Shown here in pieces: positions 1 to 11,445 of a DNA stretch of 64,000 nt. The stretch comes from Lactiplantibacillus pentosus. GTDB lineage: Bacteria; Bacillota; Bacilli; Lactobacillales; Lactobacillaceae. A program made the translations under genes and the position numbers. Under the pieces are notes generated by a model. That model had not been told where the DNA came from. It saw only the letters and a program-made list of their open reading frames with translations, and did not search any database. The DNA is taken from NCBI RefSeq assembly GCF_003641185.1, contig NZ_CP032757.1, positions 3,286,001-3,350,000 on the forward strand, read 5' to 3'. Each line of letters opens with the position of its first letter. The first letter of the stretch is position 1.

Positions 1-1643
1 GTTAAGTACTCACTAGAAGCTTTTCTCGGCAGTGTGACATCAGACGCTTCGCTACTAAATTTCGCTCCCCATCACAGCTTGTCCTTAAAGTGAAAAGCAT
101 TTGACTCTCCACAAGGCTTACTGCTTGGACATTCTAATCCAACAGAATGCACATCTTAGCCTCCTGCGTCCCTCCATTGCTCAAACGCACTTAACTAGTA
201 CAGGAATCTCAACCTGTTATCCATCGTCTACGCCTCTCGGCCTCGACTTAGGTCCCGACTAACCCTGGGAGGACGAGCCTTCCCCAGGAAACCTTAGTCA
301 TTCGGTGGATAGGATTCTCACCTATCTTTCGCTACTCATACCGGCATTCTCACTTCTAAGCGCTCCACAAGTCCTCACGATCTTGCTTCACCGCCCTTAG
401 AACGCTCTCCTATCACGCGACCTAATGGTCGCATCCATGGTTTCGGTAGTATGCTTAGCCCCGGTACATTTTCGGCGCAGGATCACTCGACTAGTGAGCT
501 ATTACGCACTCTTTAAATGGTGGCTGCTTCTGAGCCAACATCCTAGTTGTCTATGCAACTCCACATCCTTTTCCACTTAGCATACATTTAGGGACCTTAA
601 CTGATGGTCTGGGCTGTTCCCCTTTCGACGGTGGATCTTATCACTCATCGTCTGACTCCCGGACATGAATCAATGGCATTCGGAGTTTATCTGAATTCAG
701 TAACCCAAGACGGGCCCCTAGTCCAAATAGTGCTCTACCTCCATGATCCTTAATCCGAGGCTAGCCCTAAAGCTATTTCGGAGAGAACCAGCTATCTCCA
801 AGTTCGTTTGGAATTTCACCGCTATCCACACCTCATCCCAGCAATTTTCAACTTACACGGGTTCGGTCCTCCAGTGCGTTTTACCGCACCTTCAACCTGG
901 ACATGGATAGGTCACCTGGTTTCGGGTCTATAACCTCGTACTCAAATCGCCCATTTCAGACTCGCTTTCGCTACGGCTCCGACTTTTTAGTCTTAACCTT
1001 GCACGGGATCATAACTCGCCGGTTCATTCTACAAAAGGCACGCCATCACGCATTAACGCGCTCTGACTTATTGTAGGCACATGGTTTCAGGAACTATTTC
1101 ACTCCCCTCCCGGGGTGCTTTTCACCTTTCCCTCACGGTACTGGTTCACTATCGGTCACTAGGTAGTATTTAGCCTTGGGAGATGGTCCTCCCGGATTCC
1201 GACGGAATTTCACGTGTTCCGCCGTACTCAGGATCCTGAACTGAGAGAATTTGATTTAATCTACTGGGCTATCACCATCTATGGCGGATTTTCCCAAATC
1301 CTTCGACTATCAAGTTCTTTGGTAACTCAAATGTTCAGTCCTACAACCCCAAAGTGCAAGCACTTTGGTTTGGGCTGTTCCCCGTTCGCTCGCCGCTACT
1401 TGGGGAATCGAAATTTCTTTATATTCCTGCTGCTAATGAGATGTTTCAGTTCACAGCGTTTACCTCCAACTAGACTATGAATTCATCTAGTGGTAACAGT
1501 TGATTAAAACTGCTGGGTTGCCCCATTCGGAAATCTCCGGATCATAGCTTACGTACAGCTCCCCGAAGCATATCGGTGTTAGTCCCGTCCTTCATCGGCT
1601 CCTAGTGCCAAGGCATTCACCATACGCCCTTGTTAACTTAACC
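1..1643 (-). rRNA. 23S ribosomal RNA, 5' part only
   Basis: Large-subunit rRNA read on the minus strand and cut by the left window edge. The mature 5' end is recognisable near 1643 as the complement of a GGTTAAGTTAACAAGGGCG start. About 1.64 kb of an expected 2.9 kb is present. ORFs inside it are not genes. It is the distal gene of the 16S-23S operon that continues to the right. Confidence 0.97.
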
Positions 1644-3417
<1,774 letters not shown>

Positions 3418-3596
3418 GATGAGTTCTAAAAAGCTCATTTAATGTTGTACTAAAATTTATTTGCTAGCGAATTGACTTCGCAAATGTTTTGCTCTTGATT
3501 CAAAAATCAAGAGACCCTACACATTTGATTCGTCGAAACTTTGTTCAGTTTTCAAAGATCTAATTCCGTGTGTTAATCGCTTAACACAACTTAATT

Positions 3597-3805
3597 ATCA
3601 TAACATCTTAACCAATATCTTGTCAACAACTTTTTTAAGAAGTAACTTGATTAATCTGTCGTGGTTGCCGTTGCGACAACAGAAACTATCTTACCAATTA
3701 CCGAAGAAGTTGTCAACAACTAATTTCAATAATTATTTGGTGGTGATTAGCGCCTGCCGTATCAGCAACGTTTACTAATATACCAACTGGAACTAAAAGT
3801 GTCAA
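3597..3805 (-). promoter_or_regulatory. Three tandem rRNA operon promoters
   Basis: Three sigma-A promoters read toward the 16S gene, each with a perfect TTGACA -35 box. Distal: -35 at 3800-3805, 17-nt spacer, -10 TATATT at 3777-3782. Middle: -35 at 3711-3716, 17-nt spacer, -10 TAAGAT at 3688-3693. Proximal: -35 at 3621-3626, 18-nt spacer, -10 TATGAT at 3597-3602. The 3418-3596 stretch is the transcribed leader. The distance between promoters (about 85-95 nt) suggests duplication of a promoter unit. Confidence 0.85.
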
Positions 3806-3898
3806 CACTTTTTCTGATTTTTTTGTAAGTCCGCGTAAGTCGTAGTCAAACCAACTGTTTTTATCTATACTATAACTATCAAAAGGAGCGAGGATAAT

Positions 3899-4414
3899 AT
3901 GCTAGCTTGGATACCTTTCATCATCATCTCATTGCTATTTATTGTACTACTATATGCCTGCGCTAAATCCGCAGGCTCTAACTTACAACGCGTTAAACAA
4001 CTCAGTTTAATCGGTTTTCTCTGGGTACTGACCGCGTTCTGCTATACGCCCACTAGTTACAACTTTGGAACACAGCTAGTTCTCCATTATATTCAATGGG
4101 GACCGGTCAAGTTGAATATCATCCCATTTCAACAACTCAGTATCGAGTTTTGGCTCAATGTGTTACTCACGGTGCCATTGGGCGGCCTAATCGCTTGGAA
4201 CTTTATGGACTTGCCTTGGCGTCGATTTATCTGGCTCGGCTTTTTGACCGGATTAACGCTGGAACTCGGACAGTTCGTTCTCGACTGGCTCGTCAATATT
4301 GATCGGTGGGTCGACATTGACGACCTCATCACCAACTGGGTCGGTTTCATCCTTGGTGCGATTGGTTATAAAATCGCTAAGCGGCTACCTGGACTTCAAT
4401 GGCTACAAAGATGA
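3899..4414 (+). CDS. VanZ-like family membrane protein
   Basis: A 171-aa integral membrane protein with about five hydrophobic segments (roughly residues 3-23, 35-53, 88-101, 112-132, 148-163). The C-terminal half carries the acidic D-I-D-D-L-I-T-N motif followed by a glycine-rich helix, which is the VanZ signature. VanZ in enterococci gives low-level teicoplanin resistance; the role of stand-alone homologues is unknown. ATG start follows an AAAGGAGCGAGG Shine-Dalgarno. It is monocistronic, divergent from the rRNA promoters and closed by a strong hairpin terminator. Family is clear; cellular function is not inferable from the sequence. Confidence 0.85.
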   Translation: MLAWIPFIIISLLFIVLLYACAKSAGSNLQRVKQLSLIGFLWVLTAFCYTPTSYNFGTQLVLHYIQWGPVKLNIIPFQQLSIEFWLNVLLTVPLGGLIAWNFMDLPWRRFIWLGFLTGLTLELGQFVLDWLVNIDRWVDIDDLITNWVGFILGAIGYKIAKRLPGLQWLQR

Positions 4415-4530
4415 CCCATCAATGACGTATATATAGAAGCAACGATTCATCAGACGAAATATGAGGCCTAATCATCCGACCTCGTTCGTGACACGAATTC
4501 AACTCATTAACGTGCAAGCATCACATGAGC

Positions 4531-4581
4531 AGTCTAAAAACCCGGCGCAAGAAAAAAATCCTTGCGCCGGGTTTTTAGACT
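4531..4581. terminator. Bidirectional terminator between VanZ-like gene and serine hydrolase
   Basis: A perfect 21-bp inverted repeat (4531-4551 with 4561-4581) that includes an A-tract and a T-tract around a GCGCCGGG core. It sits between convergent genes and can work on both strands. Confidence 0.92.
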
Positions 4582-4651
4582 CAGTTATTAATATCAGTAC
4601 GCTACATGGCCCCTACCGTTTATTACTATCGTAGGTACCATGCTTAGTTCC

Positions 4652-5644
4652 CTAGTCAGCTTCGAAGAATAAATCGAAGACGTGTTGCCGATCTTGGTTC
4701 CACACTTGGTTATCGCTTGTTGGGTAAACGCGATTCGTCAAGACGACCAGGCCAACTTGCCGGTCTAAATCAAACGCAATCGCTGGTCCGGTAAAACCAG
4801 TATGGAAATATTGATGCTGACCGTTATGCCGTTCCCAACCGAGTGTCCGACCATGTTCATCATATTCGCCTAACCAGTCGAAGACATTTTCATCCAGCAC
4901 CCGTTTGCCTTGATACTCACCGAAGTTCAGCATCATTTCAACGAAGACCGATAAGTCCGTTAACGTCGAGAAGAGTCCAGCATGGCCGCTTTCACCATTG
5001 AGCAAGAAGGCTTTGTAATCGTGCACCTGCCCCTGAATCTGTCCCCGTAGTGAATCAAACTCAGTTGGGACGAACCGCACTTTAGGTCGATTCAAATTAT
5101 AACCAGTGTTGGTCATTGCCAGCGGATACAACACATGGTCTTGAATACTACGTGCTAATGAGCCATCGACCGCCCGAATGATCCAGCCTAGTAAAATGAA
5201 TCCTAAGTCTGAATAAACGTAAGTCGTTCCGGGAGTGGCAATCAGTGGCGCATCATAGACCGCCTTAATGAGATCTTCACGTTGCATCTTGTCGAGGTGG
5301 TCAATGTCAGCCGGCAAGCCACTATTATGAAGCAACAGGTTTTGAATCGTAATCTCTGGGTGAGTGAACCCTGGGAGGAACCGGGCAACCGAATCCGTCA
5401 GATGAATCGTATGGTCTGACAACAGTTGAAAAATCCGCGTCGTTGTTCCCACGACCTTAGTCACCGACGCGAGATCGTAAATCATCGCCGGGTCCAAGCC
5501 AATCGCAAACTCATCTTGGCCTTGAGTGCCGTGATAGTACTGATTGATTCCTTGAGGAGTGATCAGGCTAAATGAAGCACCATAGATATCGCCCGCTTCA
5601 ATACACTTGTCGATATATTCTTCGATTTTTTTGAGCATCCGCAT
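4652..5644 (-). CDS. Serine hydrolase, beta-lactamase/PBP-like (class C fold)
   Basis: About 330 aa, a cytosolic-looking penicillin-binding-protein-like esterase without a signal peptide. The nucleophile motif S-V-T-K lies near residue 60, the second motif reads Y-S-D near residue 145, and an H-T-G-F-T-G motif near residue 283 takes the place of the KTG triad. These three fit the beta-lactamase family (PF00144). The substrate is unknown; D-amino-acid peptides or esters are typical. The reading frame opens with GTG at 5653, but the AAAGGTGG Shine-Dalgarno overlaps that codon, so ATG at 5644 (or 5638) is preferred. Monocistronic, ends at the bidirectional hairpin. Confidence 0.85.
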   Translation of the reverse strand: MRMLKKIEEYIDKCIEAGDIYGASFSLITPQGINQYYHGTQGQDEFAIGLDPAMIYDLASVTKVVGTTTRIFQLLSDHTIHLTDSVARFLPGFTHPEITIQNLLLHNSGLPADIDHLDKMQREDLIKAVYDAPLIATPGTTYVYSDLGFILLGWIIRAVDGSLARSIQDHVLYPLAMTNTGYNLNRPKVRFVPTEFDSLRGQIQGQVHDYKAFLLNGESGHAGLFSTLTDLSVFVEMMLNFGEYQGKRVLDENVFDWLGEYDEHGRTLGWERHNGQHQYFHTGFTGPAIAFDLDRQVGLVVLTNRVYPTSDNQVWNQDRQHVFDLFFEAD

Positions 5645-5971
5645 TACGCCCACCTTTCTTCACGCACATTGATTCATTTTGGTTGTCTCCTTTATGATAA
5701 CGGACTTCCCCATAAAATCAACGGCAAACGCTTTGTTTACATACAGCCTGCTGTCTCACTTTTTATTAACTAACTAGTTAAAGGCTTGTTACATAATGGA
5801 CAATATTCCACTTCTATATCAAAATACGGGCGGATATTCCAAAAAATTTAAATATAATTAAGTGAATTACCTTTGTGCACAATTCTTTCAAAACGCTGTT
5901 ATATCAGCACTTTCACCAGGATCAAAGCCAACGTGTTACAAAAAAATGACCGAAAAGTGAAATAAATCACC

Positions 5972-6008
5972 TGAAAGCGGTTACAAATCTGTCAAAAAAT
6001 GTTATGAT
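5972..6008 (+). promoter_or_regulatory. pflB promoter overlapped by a cre box
   Basis: A perfect catabolite-responsive element, TGAAAGCGGTTACA (5972-5985), overlaps a -35 TTACAA (5981-5986) that is 16 nt from a -10 TATGAT (6003-6008). CcpA bound here should block initiation, so mixed-acid fermentation through Pfl would be repressed on rapidly used sugars. The rest of the 5654-6064 gap is AT-rich and holds no gene. Confidence 0.75.
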
Positions 6009-6064
6009 TTAAATATAGAATTTTATCAATCATTTGATTGGATTCAAATTATGGAGGCGAGAAA

Positions 6065-8323
6065 ATGATTACATCAGAAAAGACAACAAAGCCAGCAGCT
6101 TGGAAAGGTTTCAAAGGCGGTCACTGGCAGGAAGAAATCAACATTCGTGATTTTATTCAAAATAACTTCACCCAATACAATGGTGACGAAAGCTTCCTAG
6201 CCGGCCCAACTGCCGCTACTAAGACTTTGAATGACAAAGTTTTGGCATTAAAGAAAGAAGAACGGGCAGCTGGTGGTGTTCTTGACGCTGATACTAAAGT
6301 AGTTTCAACGATCACGTCACACGGCCCTGGTTATATTCAGAAAGATCTCGAAAAGATTGTTGGTTTCCAAACCGACAAGCCTTTGAAGCGGGCCTTCATG
6401 CCATTTGGTGGTATTCGGATGGCTGACGATGCTTTGAAAGCATACGGTTACACGCCTGACAAAGAAAACGACAAGATCTTCAACGAATATCGTAAGACAC
6501 ATAACCAAGGGGTCTTCGATGTTTACACTCCTGACATGCGGAAAGCACGTCACTACAAGATTATCACTGGTTTACCAGATGCATATGCACGTGGCCGGAT
6601 CATTCCTGACTTACCACGGGTTGCTGTCTATGGGATCGACCGTTTGATGGAAGACAAGGCCAATGACTTTGCTCACATCGGCGACGGTGAATTAACTGAT
6701 GACGTTATCCGCCTCCGTGAAGAAGTTCAAGACCAATATCGGGCACTCGATGACATGAAGAAGATGGCTGCTAGCTACGGCTACGACATTAGCAAACCTG
6801 CCACCACTGCTCAAGAAGCCGTACAATGGATGTACTTCGCTTACTTAGCCGCAATCAAGACCCAAAACGGTGCCGCAATGTCCGTTGGTCGGATCGATAC
6901 GACGATGGATATCTACATCCAACGTGACCTCGAAAATGGTGTCATTGACGAAAGCCAAGCCCAAGAAATCATCGACCAATTTGTCATGAAATTACGGTTA
7001 GTTCGGTTCATTCGTACCGAAGATTACAACTCACTCTTCTCTGGTGACCCAATCTGGGCAACCTTATCAATGTGTGGGTTAGGTCTCGATGGTCAACACC
7101 ACGTTACTAAGACCGCTTTCCGGATCTTAAAGACTTTGGACAACATGGGTGCTGCCCCAGAACCAAACATCACCATTCTCTGGTCAGAACGGTTACCTGA
7201 AGACTTCAAACGTTACGCTACTGAAGTATCTATCGACAGTTCGACCATTCAATACGAAAACGATGACTTAATGCGGGTACAATGGGGTACCGACTACTAC
7301 GGCATTGCTTGCTGTGTTTCTGCACAACCAATTGCTGATGGGATTCAGTACTTCGGTGCTCGGGCTAACTTAGCCAAAGCAATCCTCTACGCCATCAATG
7401 GTGGCCGTGACGAAATTGCTGGTGACCAAGTTGGGCCTGCTTACGAACCAATCTCCTCAGAATACATCGACTACGATGAATTCATGAAGAAGTTCGACAA
7501 GCAAATGGACTGGTTAGCTGACACCTACGTTAACTCACTGAACGCTATTCACTACATGCATGACAAGTATTACTATGAAGCCGCAGAATTAGCATTGAAG
7601 AACACCGACCTTGATCGGACCTTCGCTACTGGGATTTCTGGTTTATCACATGCCGCTGACTCCATCTCAGCAATCAAGTATGGTCATGTTAAGGTTATCC
7701 GTGACGAACGTGGCATTGCCGTTGACTTCAAGGCCGACAATGATTACCCACGCTACGGGAACAATGATGACCGCGTAGATGACATTGCTAAGTGGTTAGT
7801 CAAGGAATTATACAGCAAGATGAACACCCATCATCTCTATCGTGGGGCCAAACTTTCAACTTCTGTCTTGACCATCACTTCAAACGTTGTTTATGGTAAG
7901 AACACGGGTACCACACCAAACGGCCGTCAAAAAGGCGAACCATTCTCACCAGGTGCTAACCCAGCATACGGCGCTGAAAAGAGCGGTGCTTTAGCTTCAC
8001 TCCTCTCAACGGCCAAATTACCATACCGTTACGCAACTGACGGGATTTCTAACACATTCGGCGTTACCCCTAACACGTTAGGCCACGACCTCGAATCACG
8101 GAAAGACACGTTAGTCAACATGTTAGACGGTTATATGAAGAACGATGGGATGCATTTGAACATCAACGTCTTCAATAAAGACACTTTAATTGATGCTCAG
8201 AAGCACCCAGAAGAATACCCAACATTGACGGTTCGGGTTTCTGGTTACTGTGTCTACTTCGCAGATTTGACCAAGGAACAACAAGATGACGTTATTTCAC
8301 GGACATTCTTCGAATCAATGTAA
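6065..8323 (+). CDS. pflB: Pyruvate formate-lyase (formate C-acetyltransferase)
   Basis: A 752-aa glycyl-radical enzyme converting pyruvate and CoA to acetyl-CoA and formate under anoxia. The catalytic pair Cys416-Cys417 lies in A-C-C-V-S, and the radical Gly727 lies in R-V-S-G-Y, 26 residues from the C-terminus, where PflA installs the radical. Length is that of canonical PflB. The frame is open from 6038, but ATG 6065 follows a GGAGGCGAG site and gives the conserved N-terminus. The activase gene follows after 36 nt, so the two form an operon. Expression is probably under CcpA through the upstream cre. Confidence 0.97.
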   Translation: MITSEKTTKPAAWKGFKGGHWQEEINIRDFIQNNFTQYNGDESFLAGPTAATKTLNDKVLALKKEERAAGGVLDADTKVVSTITSHGPGYIQKDLEKIVGFQTDKPLKRAFMPFGGIRMADDALKAYGYTPDKENDKIFNEYRKTHNQGVFDVYTPDMRKARHYKIITGLPDAYARGRIIPDLPRVAVYGIDRLMEDKANDFAHIGDGELTDDVIRLREEVQDQYRALDDMKKMAASYGYDISKPATTAQEAVQWMYFAYLAAIKTQNGAAMSVGRIDTTMDIYIQRDLENGVIDESQAQEIIDQFVMKLRLVRFIRTEDYNSLFSGDPIWATLSMCGLGLDGQHHVTKTAFRILKTLDNMGAAPEPNITILWSERLPEDFKRYATEVSIDSSTIQYENDDLMRVQWGTDYYGIACCVSAQPIADGIQYFGARANLAKAILYAINGGRDEIAGDQVGPAYEPISSEYIDYDEFMKKFDKQMDWLADTYVNSLNAIHYMHDKYYYEAAELALKNTDLDRTFATGISGLSHAADSISAIKYGHVKVIRDERGIAVDFKADNDYPRYGNNDDRVDDIAKWLVKELYSKMNTHHLYRGAKLSTSVLTITSNVVYGKNTGTTPNGRQKGEPFSPGANPAYGAEKSGALASLLSTAKLPYRYATDGISNTFGVTPNTLGHDLESRKDTLVNMLDGYMKNDGMHLNINVFNKDTLIDAQKHPEEYPTLTVRVSGYCVYFADLTKEQQDDVISRTFFESM

Positions 8324-8359
8324 CATTTAATCTTTAATAGTTAAGAAGGCGAAAGGCTC

Positions 8360-9181
8360 ATGGACAACAAACAAGTTTCAACAACGCAAGCGGCGGCAAA
8401 GGAGCCTTTGATAGGCTACGTTCACTCCATCGAAACGTTTGGCTCCGTTGACGGACCTGGCATCCGTTACGTGGCGTTCCTACAAGGGTGCCATATGCGG
8501 TGTCAGTACTGTCACAACCCTGATACTTGGAAACTCAACGTCGGCGATCAAATGACGGCTGACGAAATTCTGGAAGACGCGGCTAAATACCGGGCTTTCT
8601 GGGGCAAGACTGGGGGAATCACGGTCAGCGGTGGTGAATCACTGGTACAAATCGACTTCATCTTAGACTTATTCGAAAAAGCCAAGGCGATGAATATCAG
8701 CACTTGTCTGGATACTTCCGGACAGCCTTTCACCCGAGAACAACCTTTCTTTGACAAGTTCGAACGCTTGATGAAAGTCACTGACATCTCATTGGTCGAC
8801 ATCAAACACATCGATTCTGCCAAACACAAGCAATTAACTCAGTACGGTAACGAGAACATTCTGGACATGATCCAGTACATGGCCCAACACCACGACGATA
8901 TGTGGATTCGCCACGTGCTCGTCCCACAACGGACCGATTACGATGAAGATTTGAAGAAGCTCGGCGACTATATCGCAAAGATTCCAAACGACGTCGTTCA
9001 AAAAGTTGAAGTCCTCCCTTACCACACACTGGGAGTCAAAAAGTATCACGAAATGAAGATCAAGTACCGGCTAGAAGGTATCGAATCACCTACTCAAGAC
9101 CGGGTCGCTAACGCTGAAAAGCTGTTACACACCGCGGACTACAATGGGTACAAGACTTGGATGCCACTACCTAAACTCTAG
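8360..9181 (+). CDS. pflA: Pyruvate formate-lyase activating enzyme (radical SAM)
   Basis: A 273-aa radical-SAM enzyme that abstracts a hydrogen from PflB Gly727 using S-adenosylmethionine and a [4Fe-4S] cluster. The cluster motif is C44-x3-C48-x2-C51 (G-C-H-M-R-C-Q-Y-C-H), followed by the glycine-rich T-V-S-G-G-E SAM-binding motif near residue 93. An N-terminal extension of about 20 residues, M-D-N-K-Q-V-S onward, precedes the conserved core. It is co-transcribed with pflB and closed by a hairpin terminator just downstream. Confidence 0.96.
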   Translation: MDNKQVSTTQAAAKEPLIGYVHSIETFGSVDGPGIRYVAFLQGCHMRCQYCHNPDTWKLNVGDQMTADEILEDAAKYRAFWGKTGGITVSGGESLVQIDFILDLFEKAKAMNISTCLDTSGQPFTREQPFFDKFERLMKVTDISLVDIKHIDSAKHKQLTQYGNENILDMIQYMAQHHDDMWIRHVLVPQRTDYDEDLKKLGDYIAKIPNDVVQKVEVLPYHTLGVKKYHEMKIKYRLEGIESPTQDRVANAEKLLHTADYNGYKTWMPLPKL

Positions 9182-9203
9182 ACCATCATTTCTACACCAC
9201 GAA

Positions 9204-9253
9204 GAACGCCAGTGGCAATGCCGATTGATTCGGCACTGTCGCTGGCGTTTTTG
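9204..9253 (+). terminator. Terminator of the pflB-pflA operon
   Basis: Stem AACGCCAG...TGCCGA / TCGGCA...CTGGCGTT with a few internal mismatches, followed by a T-rich tract. It lies 22 nt after the pflA stop. Confidence 0.85.
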
Positions 9254-9625
9254 GTTGTCTTCAGGGCGAATTGCGTAGTGCGCTACCTGACTTTGATGGT
9301 TCAGTGCGCTGGATTACGGGGATTGCAGCGCCCCGCCACAGTGAAACCAAGCGCTCGTCAAGTGACATTGTCGAAAGTCCCTGTATCTAAAGGGTCTAGC
9401 TGCCGGCAATCAAGCTAGCTGTAACCAACCAGTACGCGGTGCCGCATTCAGCGCCTCCCCCACAACTAACGACTTATCCCACCGGTTAAAATCACCTAAA
9501 ACCGGTCTAGCATGCGTTGTCAGCCTCACTGCCTAGGACAAAGTAAACTTTTACCTAGCATCTGAATACTTGTGAGCCACGGGCGCTTTAGCGCGTTTCT
9601 CAATAGCTGAAAGTTGATACCATCT
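9254..9625. other. Intergenic region with no supported gene
   Basis: About 370 nt. Apart from a short ACCGGTT/AACCGGT hairpin near 9480-9508 I see no ORF with a ribosome-binding site, no tRNA and no recognisable regulatory element. Confidence 0.5.
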
Positions 9626-9700
9626 AAAAAAGCCGGGCATTCACATAAGCAGGCCATCGACGAAAACGATGGACGACTCGGCACGTAAAACCCGGCTTTA
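9626..9700 (-). terminator. Terminator downstream of the MIP18-type gene
   Basis: AAAGCCGGG at about 9628-9637 pairs with CCCGGCTTT at 9691-9699, enclosing a second small hairpin (CCATCGA / TCGATGG-like). Read on the minus strand it ends in a T-run, so it terminates the gene at 9765. Confidence 0.75.
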
Positions 9701-9764
9701 TTTTGATTTGTTTCCTACTTCTAAAATTAGCAACCACCACTGATTGTTTCTCAGCATCCGTGGC

Positions 9765-10076
9765 TTATGAATGAATTCCTAACTCCATACGAGCTGCTCG
9801 CGACATCATGCTTTCATTCCAGGCTGGTTCCCAGACGATTTCGATCTCAATACTTTTGACCTCGGGTAACTTGATCAATTCATCATGAATATCCTTGGCC
9901 AACCACTCCGTCAATGGACACCCGGCAATCGTCAGCGTCATGGTAATCTCAGCAACGCCCTCATCCGTCAGCTGGGCATCATAAATCAAACCGAGGTTCA
10001 CCAAATCAATTCCTAATTCAGGATCAATGACGTGTCCTAGCGCGTCAAAAGCCCGTTCTTTAAACGTTGTTGCCAT
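9765..10076 (-). CDS. MIP18/DUF59-family metal-sulfur cluster assembly protein
   Basis: A 103-aa single-domain protein of the MIP18 (DUF59, PaaD/SufT-like) family. The hallmark segment is D-P-E-L-G-I-D-L-V-N-L-G-L near residues 16-28, with a conserved cysteine in T-I-A-G-C-P-L-T near residue 57. Members assist maturation of [Fe-S] proteins. The frame opens at 10112, but ATG 10076 has a GGGGAG site, so the shorter start is used. Monocistronic. An Fe-S helper close to the pfl activase is suggestive, but the two lie on opposite strands. Confidence 0.88.
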   Translation of the reverse strand: MATTFKERAFDALGHVIDPELGIDLVNLGLIYDAQLTDEGVAEITMTLTIAGCPLTEWLAKDIHDELIKLPEVKSIEIEIVWEPAWNESMMSRAARMELGIHS

Positions 10077-10112
10077 TATTACTCGCTCCCCTTCGTCTGC
10101 TCGTGCAGTCAA

Positions 10113-10495
10113 CTAATCACCTATCCGTGACTAGTCGATCCATTATCTTAGAAAACGTTTCCATCCTCATCTTTATTGTACCTTACAGCCATTAAGAATC
10201 AATGAATAATCGCGATTTAACGCGGTTATTTTAGTTGTTGTCCAAACGGCTGGTAGCGGAACAGAATTCTTGATTCAGCGGATTGCTAGGCGCCCCGCTG
10301 CCCCACCATCATCGGCAAATTACAGGTGATTTAGTCTCGTCAAATAAGCACTTTTATTTATCCCGACGACCAAGTTTGCGTTTGGCTAATTTAACAGTCT
10401 GAATTAGGCAATTATCGTCGATTATCATAGTCGTCAAAACCGCGCCATTACTGGGTTTCTCCGACCATCAAAAATTATTTTAGAATTGGCGGTGG
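10113..10495. other. Intergenic spacer before the structured RNA
   Basis: About 380 nt with the promoter region of the 9765-10076 gene at its left end. No ORF of useful length, no tRNA and no copy of the local repeat family is visible. Confidence 0.5.
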
Positions 10496-10501
10496 TTTTC
10501 G

Positions 10502-10533
10502 TTGCAAGCGCTTACAGTTCGTGTTACTATACT
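10502..10533 (+). promoter_or_regulatory. Promoter with cre box for a structured non-coding RNA
   Basis: A perfect cre match, TGCAAGCGCTTACA (10503-10516), coincides with the -35 TTGCAA (10502-10507). The -10 is TACTAT (10526-10531, 18-nt spacer) or TATACT (10528-10533). A start near 10538 would put the first nucleotides of the transcript exactly at the 5' strand of the long-range closing helix. The overlap predicts CcpA repression. Confidence 0.65.
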
Positions 10534-10537
10534 AAGT

Positions 10538-11149
10538 GAGGAAAGGTATTAAGCCTCGATTAGCAAAGCTTCTCAAAAGAGTTTTGGCTGTCGTTGTAAA
10601 AGCTAGACAGCTAGTATCACAGTTTGGGTCGTTATCGAAACCGTTTTAAGCGTCGTCAAGCGTTATCGGTCTAACGAGTGTCGTGAGATTTGCGTTGGAT
10701 GGCTGAACGTTGACCCTTAGATAAACGATAACCGTTAAAGAATTAATTGGCATTAGATCGACGATCAGATTTTAACTAGATTTAGTTGGAAACAGGTGTC
10801 TCCGATGACCAGTTGTTAGTTCCACTTTACCAGTTCCATTTGTAGACTCAGGTATCACAAACCTTAAACGGAGGTGCATGTCTGTTACGAAGACATTCCA
10901 AAGTTTTAAGCGCGAGTTTGACTTTCGTTAAAACCCGTTGATCGAGTCGCAATCAAGTAACAAACTTACTTTAGATCGACTACAGCAGATAGTTACAGTA
11001 AATACGGGTTAGTCCGTTAGAAGTTGGACACGCGTAAAATTGAATAGCATGAAGGTGTATCGTATTAACACTGAACAAATGATCATGTTAATCGAGATTA
11101 TTCCTCATAAGTAGAACTCAAGTAGAGAAGCCTTGGGTTCTATTTTTTT
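10538..11149 (+). ncRNA. Large structured non-coding RNA, about 610 nt, class unassigned
   Basis: A gene-sized interval with its own promoter and intrinsic terminator but no ORF of 60 codons on either strand. The ends pair over more than 550 nt: GAGGAA (10538-10543) with TTCCTC (11101-11106), and CTCGATTAGC (10555-10564) with GTTAATCGAG (11087-11096, one G-U). Internal helices that I can pair by eye include 10661-10665/10672-10676, ATGTCT/AGACAT (10878-10883/10891-10896), 10903-10912/10926-10934 with one bulge, 10937-10943/10974-10980 enclosing AAGTAA/TTACTT (10955-10960/10966-10971), and ACGG/CCGT near 11004-11016. Size and ornate fold resemble the giant bacterial RNAs ROOL or GOLLD, but membership is not established; a new class is possible. 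The CcpA-type promoter suggests carbon control. Confidence 0.7.
11112..11149 (+). terminator. Intrinsic terminator of the structured RNA
   Basis: Stem TAGAACTCAAG (11112-11122) with CTTGGGTTCTA (11132-11142), followed at once by seven T residues. No coding sequence lies upstream on this strand for more than 1.9 kb, so it can only serve a non-coding transcript. Confidence 0.9.
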
Positions 11150-11329
11150 GGCTCAAAACGCGCGATTCAGGGTTAGAACTGAGATCAGCATCTGGGCGTT
11201 AAGTGGCGATCCTCCACCTAGCATTTTGGCGTCGCTGACCGGAAGCCCCAGTCTGGTCTGAATACGTTTCGGCAATATTCCATCGAACTGAACTGCCAAT
11301 GGTTCCTCATGTTGAGGCCAACTTTAAAA

Positions 11330-11380
11330 AAGTCAAAAACAAATGAGATAAGAAACCTAAATTCGGTCTCATATCTCATT
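11330..11380 (-). terminator. Terminator of the AT-rich MFS gene
   Basis: AATGAGATA (11342-11350) pairs with TATCTCATT (11372-11380), with inner pairing GGTTTC/GAGACC-like. On the minus strand it is followed by TTGTTTTTGAC. It lies 65 nt past the stop of the MFS gene at 11446. Confidence 0.8.
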
Positions 11381-11445
11381 CATGGAGCCACTAGTTATGT
11401 CACGGCCCTCTTCACTTCGCCAAGCGAAAAACAGTCCATCTCTTT

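Noticed and set aside
11195..11290. Possible fragment of the bipartite repeat (GAAGCCCCAGTC)
   Set aside because: Only about a dozen bases resemble the module A arm; no second arm or ends are present.
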